A DNA stretch of 64,000 nucleotides from [Clostridium] scindens (GCF_019597925.1 NZ_CP080442.1:3080001-3144000), one strand, 5' to 3'; shown: positions 17,010 to 25,279, counted from the first letter of the stretch. Numbers and translations are program-made. The notes: a model not told the origin generated them from the letters alone.

Positions 17010-18251
17010 TTACTTTTCTTTTGGCTTATTAACAACAAATACCAGAATCGCTACGATCGTTGTGAATATAAGGATTCCGATGCCTGCCTTGATCTGCGTT
17101 GCCATTCCTCCGCCAAGCGTGGCAGAGATTGCTGCCAGGATATAGGTTGCGAAGAATGGCCCTACATTGGCAATCCCCCACATCAGGGACGAGGATATGG
17201 CCGCAATACTGTCCGGCACATAGTTCAGTGCCTTTGAATAGATGGTACTGTGGGCAATGCTGGTGGCAAATGCGATGAAAAACGCGCAGATGTAGATTCC
17301 CCAGATGGTGGTATCCATGGTCAGCATGAATACCAGGCCGATGGCTGCAAGCGCGTATCCGCATGGAATCATCCAATCCTTCAGAATCTTGTTCCAGAAT
17401 GGATATAAGAATGTCATCACGATCAGCGTAAATCTTACCAGCGAGGTAGCATTGCCTGCCTGGACGGACGAGCCCAGCTGATGCTCTGTAATAATGTAGT
17501 TGGATACATTGGTGTAGTAGGCGTTAATCCCAATATAGAAAATGCAGTGCAGCAGCCCGATGCCGATGATGAACATCAAAGATTTTTTAGGCACCTCGCT
17601 AAACTTGGGCGCCGGCACATTATTCTCTACCGCGATTGCTCTTCTCTCCGCTCTTGCGGCCTTATTATCGCTGTATCCGGCTTTTTTAATCATCACCAGG
17701 AAGATTGCCGTGGTCACGAAGCAGTACAGGCCGAGCAGATACGCAAACGGCCAGTTCCCGCCATCGTTTCCGGCGCCGATCCTACCGCTTAAGAATAAGA
17801 TCACGAATGCCCCGCAGTTGTTGGCAACGTTATAGACCGCGATTCTTCCGGCCCTGGCATCTGACTCAAAGTTTTCTCCGATAATCGTATTCATCAGCGG
17901 CGCAAACCCTCCCTGGGCGAATCCCGCCAAAGCACATGCGACTGTATACAGGAAGAATGGCCCGTGCATCAGCCCGTTGAAGAAGAAGATCAATGAATAA
18001 GCTCCCATGCAGCACATGACGATAGTCATAAGCGCTACCTTGTTAAACCGCATGGCCAATGGCCCGATTATGAATGAAAATACTAAGGCAAACATGGTAG
18101 GAATCGTGATCAGCGAAGTTACCGTCACATCAGAGACCTCCGGATAGCTTAGGCCTATGTATGCTTTTACATTCTGCGTGATGTAGTACATCAGGATGGA
18201 TGAAACGTATATGTTCATCGCCCATGTAATTTGTTTTTGTTGTTTTGTCAT
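17010..18251 (-). CDS. MFS transporter
   Basis: A 413-aa protein with 12 predicted membrane helices and a central cytoplasmic loop rich in Lys/Arg/Glu near residue 210. The start MTKQQKQITWAMN at 18251 follows GAGAGG. The reading frame is open much further upstream, but that part has no ribosome site and covers the promoter region. It is the first gene of the catabolic operon and should import its substrate or exchange substrate for product. No substrate-specific motif was recognised. Confidence 0.88.
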   Translation of the reverse strand: MTKQQKQITWAMNIYVSSILMYYITQNVKAYIGLSYPEVSDVTVTSLITIPTMFALVFSFIIGPLAMRFNKVALMTIVMCCMGAYSLIFFFNGLMHGPFFLYTVACALAGFAQGGFAPLMNTIIGENFESDARAGRIAVYNVANNCGAFVILFLSGRIGAGNDGGNWPFAYLLGLYCFVTTAIFLVMIKKAGYSDNKAARAERRAIAVENNVPAPKFSEVPKKSLMFIIGIGLLHCIFYIGINAYYTNVSNYIITEHQLGSSVQAGNATSLVRFTLIVMTFLYPFWNKILKDWMIPCGYALAAIGLVFMLTMDTTIWGIYICAFFIAFATSIAHSTIYSKALNYVPDSIAAISSSLMWGIANVGPFFATYILAAISATLGGGMATQIKAGIGILIFTTIVAILVFVVNKPKEK

Positions 18252-18305
18252 CTTGTTTTCCTCTCTTTTCCCTTTCTTGGACATTTTTTCACTAGTCTGA
18301 AATGA

Positions 18306-18324
18306 TAAGCATTCGCGAAGCTTA
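18306..18324. promoter_or_regulatory. Candidate LysR operator upstream of the MFS/ADH/reductase operon
   Basis: TAAGC-N9-GCTTA is a perfect interrupted palindrome whose centre contains a second palindrome, TTCGCGAA. It lies 55-73 bp before the MFS start and downstream of the LysR gene, as expected for a LysR activator site. Confidence 0.5.
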
Positions 18325-18442
18325 CGTGTATTTGATAAAACCTTAACACTTTGTACCCTCATTATAATTTTGGCCCGGCGGAAAAGTCCAATATAGAAAC
18401 TAGCGGCCCGCCATCGAAAATTTCTATCCTCAAAAAATGCAC

Positions 18443-18477
18443 AAAAAAACAGGCTGGAAAACGATTTTTCCAACCTG
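18443..18477 (-). terminator. Terminator of the LysR gene
   Basis: CAGGTTGGAAAA pairs with TTTTCCAGCCTG and is followed by seven T on the minus strand, 33 bp after the LysR stop. It separates the regulator from the operon it probably controls. Confidence 0.85.
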
Positions 18478-18509
18478 CTTTTGTCTATCATTACCATATT
18501 CAGTACTTG

Positions 18510-19412
18510 TCAGAAGATAATATCCTTCAGCAGCGTATCGGACAATTCTCTAAAGTAATCCCTTACGAATGCGGTGATCTGAGACAGTTTCCGGTTGCAC
18601 GGCCAGGTAAGGTATAAAGGCAGAACAGACTTAGGGCTGTCCAGCTTCACCTTCGTAAGATACCTTTCGTCCACCGGAACATCTGCTGAAAGCGCCAGCC
18701 CGTTTCCCGCGGATACGGACAACTGCTGGGAGGTCCAGTCGGATACGTAAGTCAGGCGAGGGGTCAGTCCTTCTTCCTTGAACATCTCCTTAATTGCAAG
18801 ATCCATATTGCTGTTCGCATCGATAGCAATCAGTTTCTCATTCTCAATCTCTGACAAGGAAACAGACTCCTTTTGTGCCAGAGGGTGGCTCTTCGGGACG
18901 ATCAGCACGATCCTGTGTCTGCCAATCAGCGCAGACTCGCACCCCGATCCAATGTTTCCCGCGGATATGACAAGATCGCATTCTCCCCGCAGGAGCAGTT
19001 CCCTTAGATCCGCCCAGTTATGGTACACTTCCGTCTCAAATTCAATCTGGCTGTCTGGATGATCTTCCTTAAATTGCTGTACAAGATACGGAATCACCGT
19101 GAATACAATGCTGAAGAAGAACCCTATCTTGACATTTCCACGCATAGGGCTTCTCATGCTGGCCACCTCGTTCTTGCCATCTTCCAGCATCTTGATTCCC
19201 GCTTCCGCATACGGAAGCAGCGCATGCCCAAACTCGGTCAGGTCAATCCTCTTATTGGGACGCCGGATAAAAAGCGGCGCTTCCAATTCGGCTTCCAACT
19301 CGCGGATTGCATAACTCAAACTTGACTGCGCGACGTACAGGTTGTTTGCGGCAGCAGTGAAATGCCTGGTCTTGGCAACCTCGCAGAAATATCTCAATTG
19401 TGTCAACGTCAT
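18510..19412 (-). CDS. LysR-family transcriptional regulator
   Basis: A 300-aa LysR protein. The N-terminal winged helix reads MTLTQLRYFCEVAKTRHFT and AQSSLSYAIRELE. The co-inducer domain spans residues ~90-290, with the usual GNVKIGFF opening. It is transcribed towards, and lies immediately before, the MFS/ADH/flavin reductase operon, with a terminator between. It is the likely activator of that operon. The inducer is probably the pathway substrate. Confidence 0.92.
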   Translation of the reverse strand: MTLTQLRYFCEVAKTRHFTAAANNLYVAQSSLSYAIRELEAELEAPLFIRRPNKRIDLTEFGHALLPYAEAGIKMLEDGKNEVASMRSPMRGNVKIGFFFSIVFTVIPYLVQQFKEDHPDSQIEFETEVYHNWADLRELLLRGECDLVISAGNIGSGCESALIGRHRIVLIVPKSHPLAQKESVSLSEIENEKLIAIDANSNMDLAIKEMFKEEGLTPRLTYVSDWTSQQLSVSAGNGLALSADVPVDERYLTKVKLDSPKSVLPLYLTWPCNRKLSQITAFVRDYFRELSDTLLKDIIF

Positions 19413-19443
19413 ATCTTGATCCCCCTCTGTTGTCGAGCATTTG

Positions 19444-19821
19444 TCAATTCCGGAAAGAAAGTATATACCAGCCGATACTGAGCAGAAGATAGCATACGCT
19501 CAATATAGCAATCAATATCAGCGAAATGCTGACTCCTTTAAGCAAAAATAAACCAACTAATCCGAAAATTACCATAACTCCCAAAATAAATGTTCCAATT
19601 ATAACAGCTAAAACTATTTTTGCCCCTTTGCTCCCCTTATCATAAAAATATTGCGGCAAAAGGAAAAGGACTAAAATCAATCCGATATCAGCCCACATCC
19701 CCATGTCTCCAAATTGGTTTGAAGTACCGCCGGTTTGCGCAAGGGGAGATAAGGTTGCCAGCACGATTATCATACACCAGATCAATGCCAGGATGATCGT
19801 TAATACCGTTGTCTTTTTCAT
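19444..19821 (-). CDS. Small membrane protein, unknown function
   Basis: A 125-aa protein with four predicted membrane helices. The start MKKTTVLTIILALIW at 19821 follows GGAGGG. It lies upstream of the LysR gene on the same strand. No family recognised. Confidence 0.6.
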   Translation of the reverse strand: MKKTTVLTIILALIWCMIIVLATLSPLAQTGGTSNQFGDMGMWADIGLILVLFLLPQYFYDKGSKGAKIVLAVIIGTFILGVMVIFGLVGLFLLKGVSISLILIAILSVCYLLLSIGWYILSFRN

Positions 19822-20020
19822 ATAGTTACCCTCCATAATGTCTCATCGTTGCTATCTTTGATTCTCCTTTATTCTAGGAAAATGAAAGTCTCTATACAAT
19901 AAGGAGGGCACTAACATACGGTATCCTGGCAAAAAAGGAAGGTAAACTCCTCTTCCACGCTATATTTATTCTCATAATAAATTATGGCAGGATCCATTGT
20001 CAATTCATTATTATGTGCTT

Positions 20021-20196
20021 TTAAATACCTATCACTTTATATTTATGCCTGGAATGCGGCAGAATCTTAGTTAATATATCTTCCGTCTTCACCTTCATAT
20101 ATCCTGTTGTCGTCCCGTCGCTGCAGCCATAATATTCGGAATCTGCAACTTCCTGGTCAAAAATCACCTGAATCGTCTTCTCCCAGTATTCCTTAA
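20021..20196 (-). pseudogene. C-terminal fragment of an unidentified protein
   Basis: The minus strand reads about 57 codons, YWEKTIQVIFDQEVADSEYY then GCSDGTTTGYMKVKTEDIL and on to KYKVIGI, ending in TAA at 20021-20023. Composition is protein-like, but there is no start codon or ribosome site. The frame runs directly into a LysR fragment on the other strand. It is the broken end of a gene of unknown family. Its right border is approximate. Confidence 0.5.
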
Positions 20197-20426
20197 AGCC
20201 TCAGACGCGTATTACTACCTGGGATGACTATGCCATTATGTCCATGGTGGAAAATGGCCTCGGCATAAGTATGCTGCATCAGCTGATTCTAAAAAGAACT
20301 CCATATCATATTGTCACAAAGGAACTGGATGTACCTGCCAGCCGCAATATCTGTTTTGCGGTGAGGAATAGAAAAACTGCTTCTCTGGCCGTGCGTCGGT
20401 TCCTGGAATACCTGGAATACCGTTAA
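20172..20426 (+). pseudogene. LysR-family regulator fragment, effector-domain C-terminus
   Basis: Starting after an in-frame TGA at 20069-20071 relative to the upstream sequence of the frame (stop immediately before 20172), about 84 codons match the C-terminal part of a LysR co-inducer domain: TRITTWDDYAIMSMVENGLG followed by LHQLILKRTPYHIVTKEL. It has no HTH domain, no start and no ribosome site. It abuts a gene fragment on the opposite strand, so a deletion or rearrangement has fused two gene ends here. The rest of the 19822-20438 gap holds only AT-rich sequence. Confidence 0.65.
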
Positions 20427-20438
20427 TTCCCGTTATAA

Positions 20439-21455
20439 TTAGAGAATCATCATCGCATGAAACACATTGAACAAATATCCTACAACAATAATCCCGACCG
20501 TGCAGATTGCGATAAACACCGCCAACAGCCTGGGCTTGACGGCTTTTCTAAGCATGATCATGGATGGCAGGCTTAATGTAGTGACTGCCATCATGAACGC
20601 AAGCACTGTCCCCAGCTGCGCCCCTTTAGAAAGCAGCGCTTCCGCAACCGGAATGGTGCCAAAAATATCGGCATACATGGGGATTCCAACCAAAGTGGCA
20701 AGGATTACTCCGAATGGATTATCGCTCCCCAGCACTGCTTCTATCAGATCCTGGGGAATCCAGTTGTGTATGAATGCTCCTATGGCTACGCCAATAAGGA
20801 TGTAAGGAAATACCTTTTTAAAGGTGCCTGCTACTTGCTCCCTGGCAAACTGGATTCTGTCTTTCTTCGTGAGCGTTGGCGAATCGATATCCACATTTCC
20901 CGCCTGTGCAATGAAATCCTCCACATAACGTTCCATATGCATTCTTTCAATCAGCATTCCTCCAATAACTGCGATAGCCAAGCCAATTACCACATAAGAA
21001 ACTGCGACTTTCGCTCCAAATATGCTCATCAGCAGTACAAGGCTTCCCAGATCCACCATCGGGGAGGAAATCAGGAAGGAAAACGTAACGCCCAGGGGCA
21101 GCCCAGCGCTGGTAAATCCAATGAACAGCGGTATGGATGAGCACGAGCAGAAAGGCGTCACCGTCCCCAGCAGCGCTGATACCACATTTGCACCAATGCC
21201 GTGGAAACGTCCCAATATTTTCTTGCTTCTCTCCGGCGGAAAATAACTCTGGATATAAGAAATGACAAAAATCAAAAAGCATAGCAATACCGTAATCTTG
21301 ATCACATCATAGAGAAAGAACTGAATGCTCCCTCCAAGTCTTGCGTTAATGTCCATGCCTGCGCCAGCCAGCAGGCTGCCTATCATTTCCCCCAGCCATT
21401 CCATGCCAAGAATCTGATCCTGTATAAATAGCAGAACTGTTTTTAATATCTCCAT
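20439..21455 (-). CDS. UPF0718/ArsP-like permease
   Basis: A 338-aa membrane protein with about eight helices. The motif TPFCSCSSIPLFIGF near residue 95 is the Cys-pair signature of the UPF0718 (SO_0444/ArsP-type) permeases, and a second related half is seen towards the C-terminus. The start at 21455 follows GGAGG; the leader has a short tandem duplication of ATTGGAGGTACAA, giving two ribosome-site copies. It follows an ArsR gene and has its own ArsR-type operator, so it is probably a metalloid or metal efflux permease induced by that ion. Which ion is not decided by the sequence. Confidence 0.85.
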   Translation of the reverse strand: MEILKTVLLFIQDQILGMEWLGEMIGSLLAGAGMDINARLGGSIQFFLYDVIKITVLLCFLIFVISYIQSYFPPERSKKILGRFHGIGANVVSALLGTVTPFCSCSSIPLFIGFTSAGLPLGVTFSFLISSPMVDLGSLVLLMSIFGAKVAVSYVVIGLAIAVIGGMLIERMHMERYVEDFIAQAGNVDIDSPTLTKKDRIQFAREQVAGTFKKVFPYILIGVAIGAFIHNWIPQDLIEAVLGSDNPFGVILATLVGIPMYADIFGTIPVAEALLSKGAQLGTVLAFMMAVTTLSLPSMIMLRKAVKPRLLAVFIAICTVGIIVVGYLFNVFHAMMIL

Positions 21456-21486
21456 GATTGTACCTCCAATTGTACCTCCAATTTTC

Positions 21487-21508
21487 ATATCAACTTTTTT
21501 TGATGTAT
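21487..21508. promoter_or_regulatory. ArsR-type operator upstream of the permease
   Basis: ATATCAA, a T-rich centre, then TTGATGTAT. It is one of three near-identical ATCAA-N6-TTGAT elements at this locus and lies 32 bp before the permease start. Confidence 0.7.
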
Positions 21509-21518
21509 AGGGCTTTAG

Positions 21519-21543
21519 AAAAGCCATCTTCAGATGGCCTTTT
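21519..21543. terminator. Terminator between arsR and the permease
   Basis: AAAAGGCCATC pairs with GATGGCTTTT around a TGAA tetraloop, directly after the ArsR stop codon region. It implies the permease is also transcribed from its own promoter. Confidence 0.6.
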
Positions 21544-21550
21544 CATAACC

Positions 21551-21847
21551 TTATGCCTCGCTATTCAAGTCGGGCGTCGTAAGCTTTGCCAGACGTTTTA
21601 AGGCGCGGTCTCTTCCTGAGGCGCTTAGCCTGTAATGCGTCCACTTTCCTTCCTGCCTGCTGTCCACAATGCCTGACTCGCATAATATCTTCATGTGATA
21701 CGACAATGCGGACTGGCCTATGCCCATATCATCGATCAGAACGCAGGCACATTTCTCTCCGCTTCTTAACAGGCTTATAATCTTAAGCCGCTTTTCATCA
21801 CATAGGGCCTTAAATATTTTTGCGTCTTCTGTATATTCCTTTTCCAT
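21551..21847 (-). CDS. ArsR-family metal/metalloid-sensing repressor
   Basis: A 98-aa winged-helix repressor. DEKRLKIISLLRSGEKCACVL contains the Cys-x-Cys pair at the alpha-3 position used for As(III)/Sb(III) or soft-metal sensing. The recognition helix is IGQSALSYHMKILCESGIVD. Two perfect ATCAA-N6-TTGAT palindromes stand in its promoter region and one before the adjacent permease, which supports autoregulation and control of the permease. Confidence 0.9.
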   Translation of the reverse strand: MEKEYTEDAKIFKALCDEKRLKIISLLRSGEKCACVLIDDMGIGQSALSYHMKILCESGIVDSRQEGKWTHYRLSASGRDRALKRLAKLTTPDLNSEA

Positions 21848-21858
21848 AATCCGCCCTC

Positions 21859-21878
21859 ACATCAATTTTTTTTGATGT
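21859..21878. promoter_or_regulatory. ArsR operator, proximal copy
   Basis: A perfect 7-bp inverted repeat ACATCAA-N6-TTGATGT, 12 bp before the arsR start codon. Confidence 0.75.
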
Positions 21879-21916
21879 ATATATCCTACACCTTCTTACG
21901 AAACCTGTCAATAGTT

Positions 21917-21936
21917 ATATCAACTTTTTTTGATAT
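21917..21936. promoter_or_regulatory. ArsR operator, distal copy
   Basis: A perfect 7-bp inverted repeat ATATCAA-N6-TTGATAT, 58 bp upstream of the proximal copy, at the likely promoter. Confidence 0.7.
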
Positions 21937-21992
21937 GAACTTAATGCCCAGCATTTTCATCATCCTTATCTTCTTTTAAGCAAATTGCTTCC

Positions 21993-23360
21993 TTACTCCA
22001 TCACGGTCAGCAGTTCCTTGGGCCTGCATCTTACAATCACCAGAAAGGATAAGCCCGCTGACAATGCCACGATAAGCAGTCCCATCCCACCTGCCGCTAG
22101 AACGGCTGGTGGATTTAATTCCATATTCAACTGCACATCCACGTCTACCGCATCCATATCAATCGGGCGATCAAAAGAAAAACTCGTCTCTTCTTCTAAA
22201 CGCTGCTCTGTCTTGACGACAGAATCATTGTACAGCCTTTTCCCAATCTGCCCGGCCAAAGGATAAGATACTCCTATGGAAAGACAGAACGCAAGCAGGA
22301 ACACTGCCGCACATTCCAGAAAATGCTGCCAGAATATATTTTTCTTGGAGATCCCGAATGACATCAGTACTCCTGCCTCATGAATCCGATCCCGCTCCCA
22401 AAGAGCCAGAAGCAGGGACAACAGTACTATGCTGATTGCCATAATCAGCCATGACGCAAGGGAAGTTATGCCGCTTAGGCGCTCCAGAGGCTCCACGCTC
22501 TTTTGGTAAGCAGTATTATTCACAGTGAGTTTTAATGATTCCCAATTTATGCCTTTTAACTTCTCTGCCTGTTTTGTTATATTATCCAGATTCTTTGGAT
22601 CTTTTGCAAAGAATGCTGCGCCTCCGTTGAAATCAATCTCCTTCTTCTCCTGAAGCGCGCTTCCTATAGCCTGGCTTGTTGCAGAATCAATAAAGATAAA
22701 GTTCGCCTGTAGGTCGCATTCCGGCGTATCCGCGCTGCTTCCTTCCGCCTGCATCTCCTCAAAGATACCCGCCACTTCCAATTGGAAAGTGGTTCCGGAC
22801 GCACTGCTGCCCGGATTGTCATCTTCTGTTATAGCCACAGAAAATGAATCTCCTACCTCCAGAGAATTTATCTGGGCCAGTTCGCCGGAAACCAGCGCTT
22901 TCCCGACATCCGAAGGTGCTATGTGCCGTCCTTCCTGCAGATGAAATAGATCCAGCATAAAATACTCATTCAGCGCGCTGTCCGAATTCCCCAACAAACG
23001 GGCCATCTGGGCCTTGCTGTCCGCTTCCATTGAAAACTTTCCCGCCTTAAGCACGAGTTCCGGAACCGTCAAGTAGTAGGTCGCCATCGCATTATAAGCC
23101 TTAATGCCATCAATCTGCATCACCTGATCGATCAGAGACTGATCCACCGTCTGAAGGATGTCCATCTTCTGATAGTCGGTCGCAACCTTAAAGTATCCGC
23201 CAATCTCTTCCCTGAGTCTGGCTGCGGTTCCCTCTGACGCCTGGCTGATAGCCGTGTCCACAAGAACCAGCGTCATGATCGTCAAAAACAGCACCAACAG
23301 CAACACCATCTTCCCTGTTTTCCGTGTTACATAAAGAAATGCCCTGCGCCAAGCCTTCAT
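21993..23360 (-). CDS. FtsX-like ABC transporter permease
   Basis: A 455-aa protein with one membrane helix near residues 18-38, a large extracytoplasmic domain (~45-300) and three C-terminal helices (~300-450), the single FtsX-domain layout of MacB/LolC-type permeases. Its N-terminus (MKAWRRAFLYVTRKTGK) matches four other permeases in this cluster. It starts 4 bp after the stop of the permease at 23365. No ATPase gene is adjacent; the LolD-type ATPase at 28335 is the nearest candidate. It probably takes part in export of, or immunity to, the Cys-rich peptide made upstream. Confidence 0.88.
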   Translation of the reverse strand: MKAWRRAFLYVTRKTGKMVLLLVLFLTIMTLVLVDTAISQASEGTAARLREEIGGYFKVATDYQKMDILQTVDQSLIDQVMQIDGIKAYNAMATYYLTVPELVLKAGKFSMEADSKAQMARLLGNSDSALNEYFMLDLFHLQEGRHIAPSDVGKALVSGELAQINSLEVGDSFSVAITEDDNPGSSASGTTFQLEVAGIFEEMQAEGSSADTPECDLQANFIFIDSATSQAIGSALQEKKEIDFNGGAAFFAKDPKNLDNITKQAEKLKGINWESLKLTVNNTAYQKSVEPLERLSGITSLASWLIMAISIVLLSLLLALWERDRIHEAGVLMSFGISKKNIFWQHFLECAAVFLLAFCLSIGVSYPLAGQIGKRLYNDSVVKTEQRLEEETSFSFDRPIDMDAVDVDVQLNMELNPPAVLAAGGMGLLIVALSAGLSFLVIVRCRPKELLTVME

Positions 23361-23364
23361 ATCT

Positions 23365-24861
23365 TTATTCCCCCTTCAATATGTCCCGCGGCCTTTGCCC
23401 GCTGATACGCAGATACGAGATGCTCACAGAAATCATCGTCACCAGAAGCATAACAAAAAATACCAGAACTATCGTCCCCGGCATCAGATCATATTTTAAC
23501 GCCACTTGCTCCGTAGGGACTTTATTTACCTGTATTTCTGTCAGGTTATCATTTTTCACCTCATAGGGCTGATCGCCAATCGTTGCGTTCACTGATTTTG
23601 CCAAACCATTCCCCATCACGCCTGTCACCGGCTTTGCGAGCACTCCTGCCAGCAGAAATGCAGCCACGGCCACCAGGCAGCTTTCTAAGATGAACTGTGC
23701 CAATATTGCCTGCTTTTTTATCCCCAGCGACGATAGTATTCCAATCTCCCGCTTTCTGCCCCTTATCCACATGGTCAGAATCAAAGACAGGACGATCAGA
23801 AGGCCAATAGCCATGGCTGCTATCAGAATGGTGGACAGCGTTACCATCATATTCAACGGGCCTGCTGCCACCTTATAGTCATGGTCGTATTCCTTGAAGT
23901 CATAGTAGCTCCAGTCTACTCCGTCGATAGCCAATATCTTCTCTTTGACGGAATCCAGCATCAGCGGATCCTCCACAAAGACCGTCAGATTATCCAGCGT
24001 CTCATAACTTTCTTTGGCAAGCACCTGCCGGTTAATGTGCTTATTGAATTCAGATTGTGCCCAGTACCGCATTTCCCGATCCACAAATATGGCATTCGCC
24101 AATATGGCATCCTCCGAAGTCCATTCCGAAAGATCTTGCTGAAAGTTAATCTTAAAAATCCCTATAATTTCTGACCTAAAAGAATTTCCAAAACATTCTC
24201 CTGTCACAAAATCAAAATTGCGGGATTCTATCGCATCCCCGATGCCAAGTCCGTTTCTGCGCGCAAGTTCTTCTGATATGACGGCTTTTCCACTATCTTC
24301 CGCCTCAATATTGCGTCCCTCCACTAACTCCAGCGCTCCATTAATAAAGAAGGGATGCCACTTCCCCTCGTCCACCAGATAAAAGCCATTGACATGAGAA
24401 TATACATCAAAGTTGTAAGCGTCCTCCTCTGACTGGCCCTCTGCATCTGTGCCATCCTCCGCCAAAGTGTCCGGACTATTCGAATAGCCTCCCGGATGGA
24501 CATCCAGCCCGGTATAGAGCGTTTCATGTCCCATTTGCGTATAATAGCCCTGCACTCCATCTATCTGAAGAATTTCTTTAAGTTTTGAGCGCGTAAGCAA
24601 TGGCACCTTTAAGGTTCGTACCATCTCCCCCTCCTCATTGGGAACCAGCTGATATATAGAATCTCCTGAAATGTCGGTTAACTGGAATACAACGCCCGTG
24701 GTTATGGACTTTCTCACGTCTTCCGCGGCTTTTGCCGCACTGGAACGGATCAGAACGCCCACCAGCATAAAAAGTCCCATAAGCAGCATAATCAGAAACA
24801 AGAGAAAACTTCTCGCCTTTTTTCTGGAGATATAAAGACATGCCCTTTTGAAAACGCCCAT
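23365..24861 (-). CDS. FtsX-like ABC transporter permease
   Basis: A 498-aa permease of the same single FtsX-domain type. The N-terminal anchor reads MGVFKRACLYISRKKARSFL, the extracytoplasmic domain spans ~45-325, and three helices occupy ~330-490. The ribosome site GGAGGG is strong. It lies downstream of the peptide precursor gene, beyond a hairpin and a possible promoter, and is followed by a second permease. The pair could be a heterodimer. Confidence 0.88.
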   Translation of the reverse strand: MGVFKRACLYISRKKARSFLLFLIMLLMGLFMLVGVLIRSSAAKAAEDVRKSITTGVVFQLTDISGDSIYQLVPNEEGEMVRTLKVPLLTRSKLKEILQIDGVQGYYTQMGHETLYTGLDVHPGGYSNSPDTLAEDGTDAEGQSEEDAYNFDVYSHVNGFYLVDEGKWHPFFINGALELVEGRNIEAEDSGKAVISEELARRNGLGIGDAIESRNFDFVTGECFGNSFRSEIIGIFKINFQQDLSEWTSEDAILANAIFVDREMRYWAQSEFNKHINRQVLAKESYETLDNLTVFVEDPLMLDSVKEKILAIDGVDWSYYDFKEYDHDYKVAAGPLNMMVTLSTILIAAMAIGLLIVLSLILTMWIRGRKREIGILSSLGIKKQAILAQFILESCLVAVAAFLLAGVLAKPVTGVMGNGLAKSVNATIGDQPYEVKNDNLTEIQVNKVPTEQVALKYDLMPGTIVLVFFVMLLVTMISVSISYLRISGQRPRDILKGE

Positions 24862-24919
24862 ATCATTCCCTCCAATTGTAAAATTAGTCTAATAATCATT
24901 GCACGTCTGCCTTGCCTCT

Positions 24920-24958
24920 ATTTTAGCATACTATCTGAATATAAGAAATAACTGCCGC
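24920..24958 (-). promoter_or_regulatory. Possible weak third copy of the agr-type promoter element
   Basis: On the minus strand GCGGCAGTTATTTC leads to a TAAAAT hexamer 59 bp before the permease start at 24861. GCGGCAGTT is also the core of box 2 in the two strong promoter copies (28173 and 37053), but the remaining sequence is not conserved and the spacing differs. Confidence 0.3.
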
Positions 24959-25012
24959 AAGATGTTAATCGTCTCAAAATCAATATCCTTTTAATAAAGG
25001 GGGAATTAATCA

Positions 25013-25040
25013 GCAAAAGGGCATTAGTTTGCCCTTTTGC
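25013..25040 (-). terminator. Hairpin between precursor and permease genes
   Basis: A perfect 10-bp inverted repeat (GCAAAAGGGC with GCCCTTTTGC, 8-base loop) lies 48 bp after the precursor stop. There is no T run after the stem, so it may be a partial terminator or an mRNA-stabilising 3' end that keeps precursor mRNA above that of the permeases. Confidence 0.5.
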
Positions 25041-25087
25041 CCCATCACCACGTGCTTTTCTTTCTAATTCATGAATTAAATATTATT

Positions 25088-25279
25088 CTACCATGCAGCA
25101 TTTTTAAACGTATTTCTGCGAGAGTTATTCTCACTGGTAAAAACCTTGGTATACTGAGTAGAACTGCTGCCGCAGGCTATGCAGGACATCGTGTTGCACG
25201 AGCAGCTTCCTATACAGGAGTCTGTCATGGCTTCAACCGTGGATTTCTTGTCTAAAAAGTTCTTTTTAAGTTTTTTCAT
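25088..25279 (-). CDS. Cys-rich RiPP precursor peptide (CLI_3235-type)
   Basis: A 63-aa peptide. It has a charged leader (MKKLKKNFLDKKSTVEAMTD), then SCIGSCSCNTMSCIACG with five Cys at positions 22, 26, 28, 33 and 36, then a Ser/Asn/Thr/Lys tail ending in AAW. AAGGAGG stands before the ATG at 25279. It closes an operon of radical SAM maturase, P-loop protein and acyl-carrier-like protein. I recognise this combination as the clostridial CLI_3235 class of proposed bacteriocins. There is no signal peptide, so secretion must follow leader removal. The modification is unknown; radical SAM enzymes of this group often form thioether links from Cys, which would fit the Cys core. Confidence 0.85.
   Translation of the reverse strand: MKKLKKNFLDKKSTVEAMTDSCIGSCSCNTMSCIACGSSSTQYTKVFTSENNSRRNTFKNAAW

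Noticed and set aside
13840..18251. A bile-acid 7-dehydroxylation (bai) operon.
   Set aside because: Only the reductase resembles BaiCD/BaiH; no CoA ligase, 7-dehydratase, CoA transferase or short-chain hydroxysteroid dehydrogenase is present.
18252..18497. Eighty-two-residue extension of the MFS carrier.
   Set aside because: It crosses the LysR terminator and operator region, and the ribosome site lies before 18251.
24862..25087. A second precursor peptide gene downstream of the first.
   Set aside because: Neither strand shows a start with ribosome site or a Cys-rich frame; only a hairpin and a possible promoter were seen.
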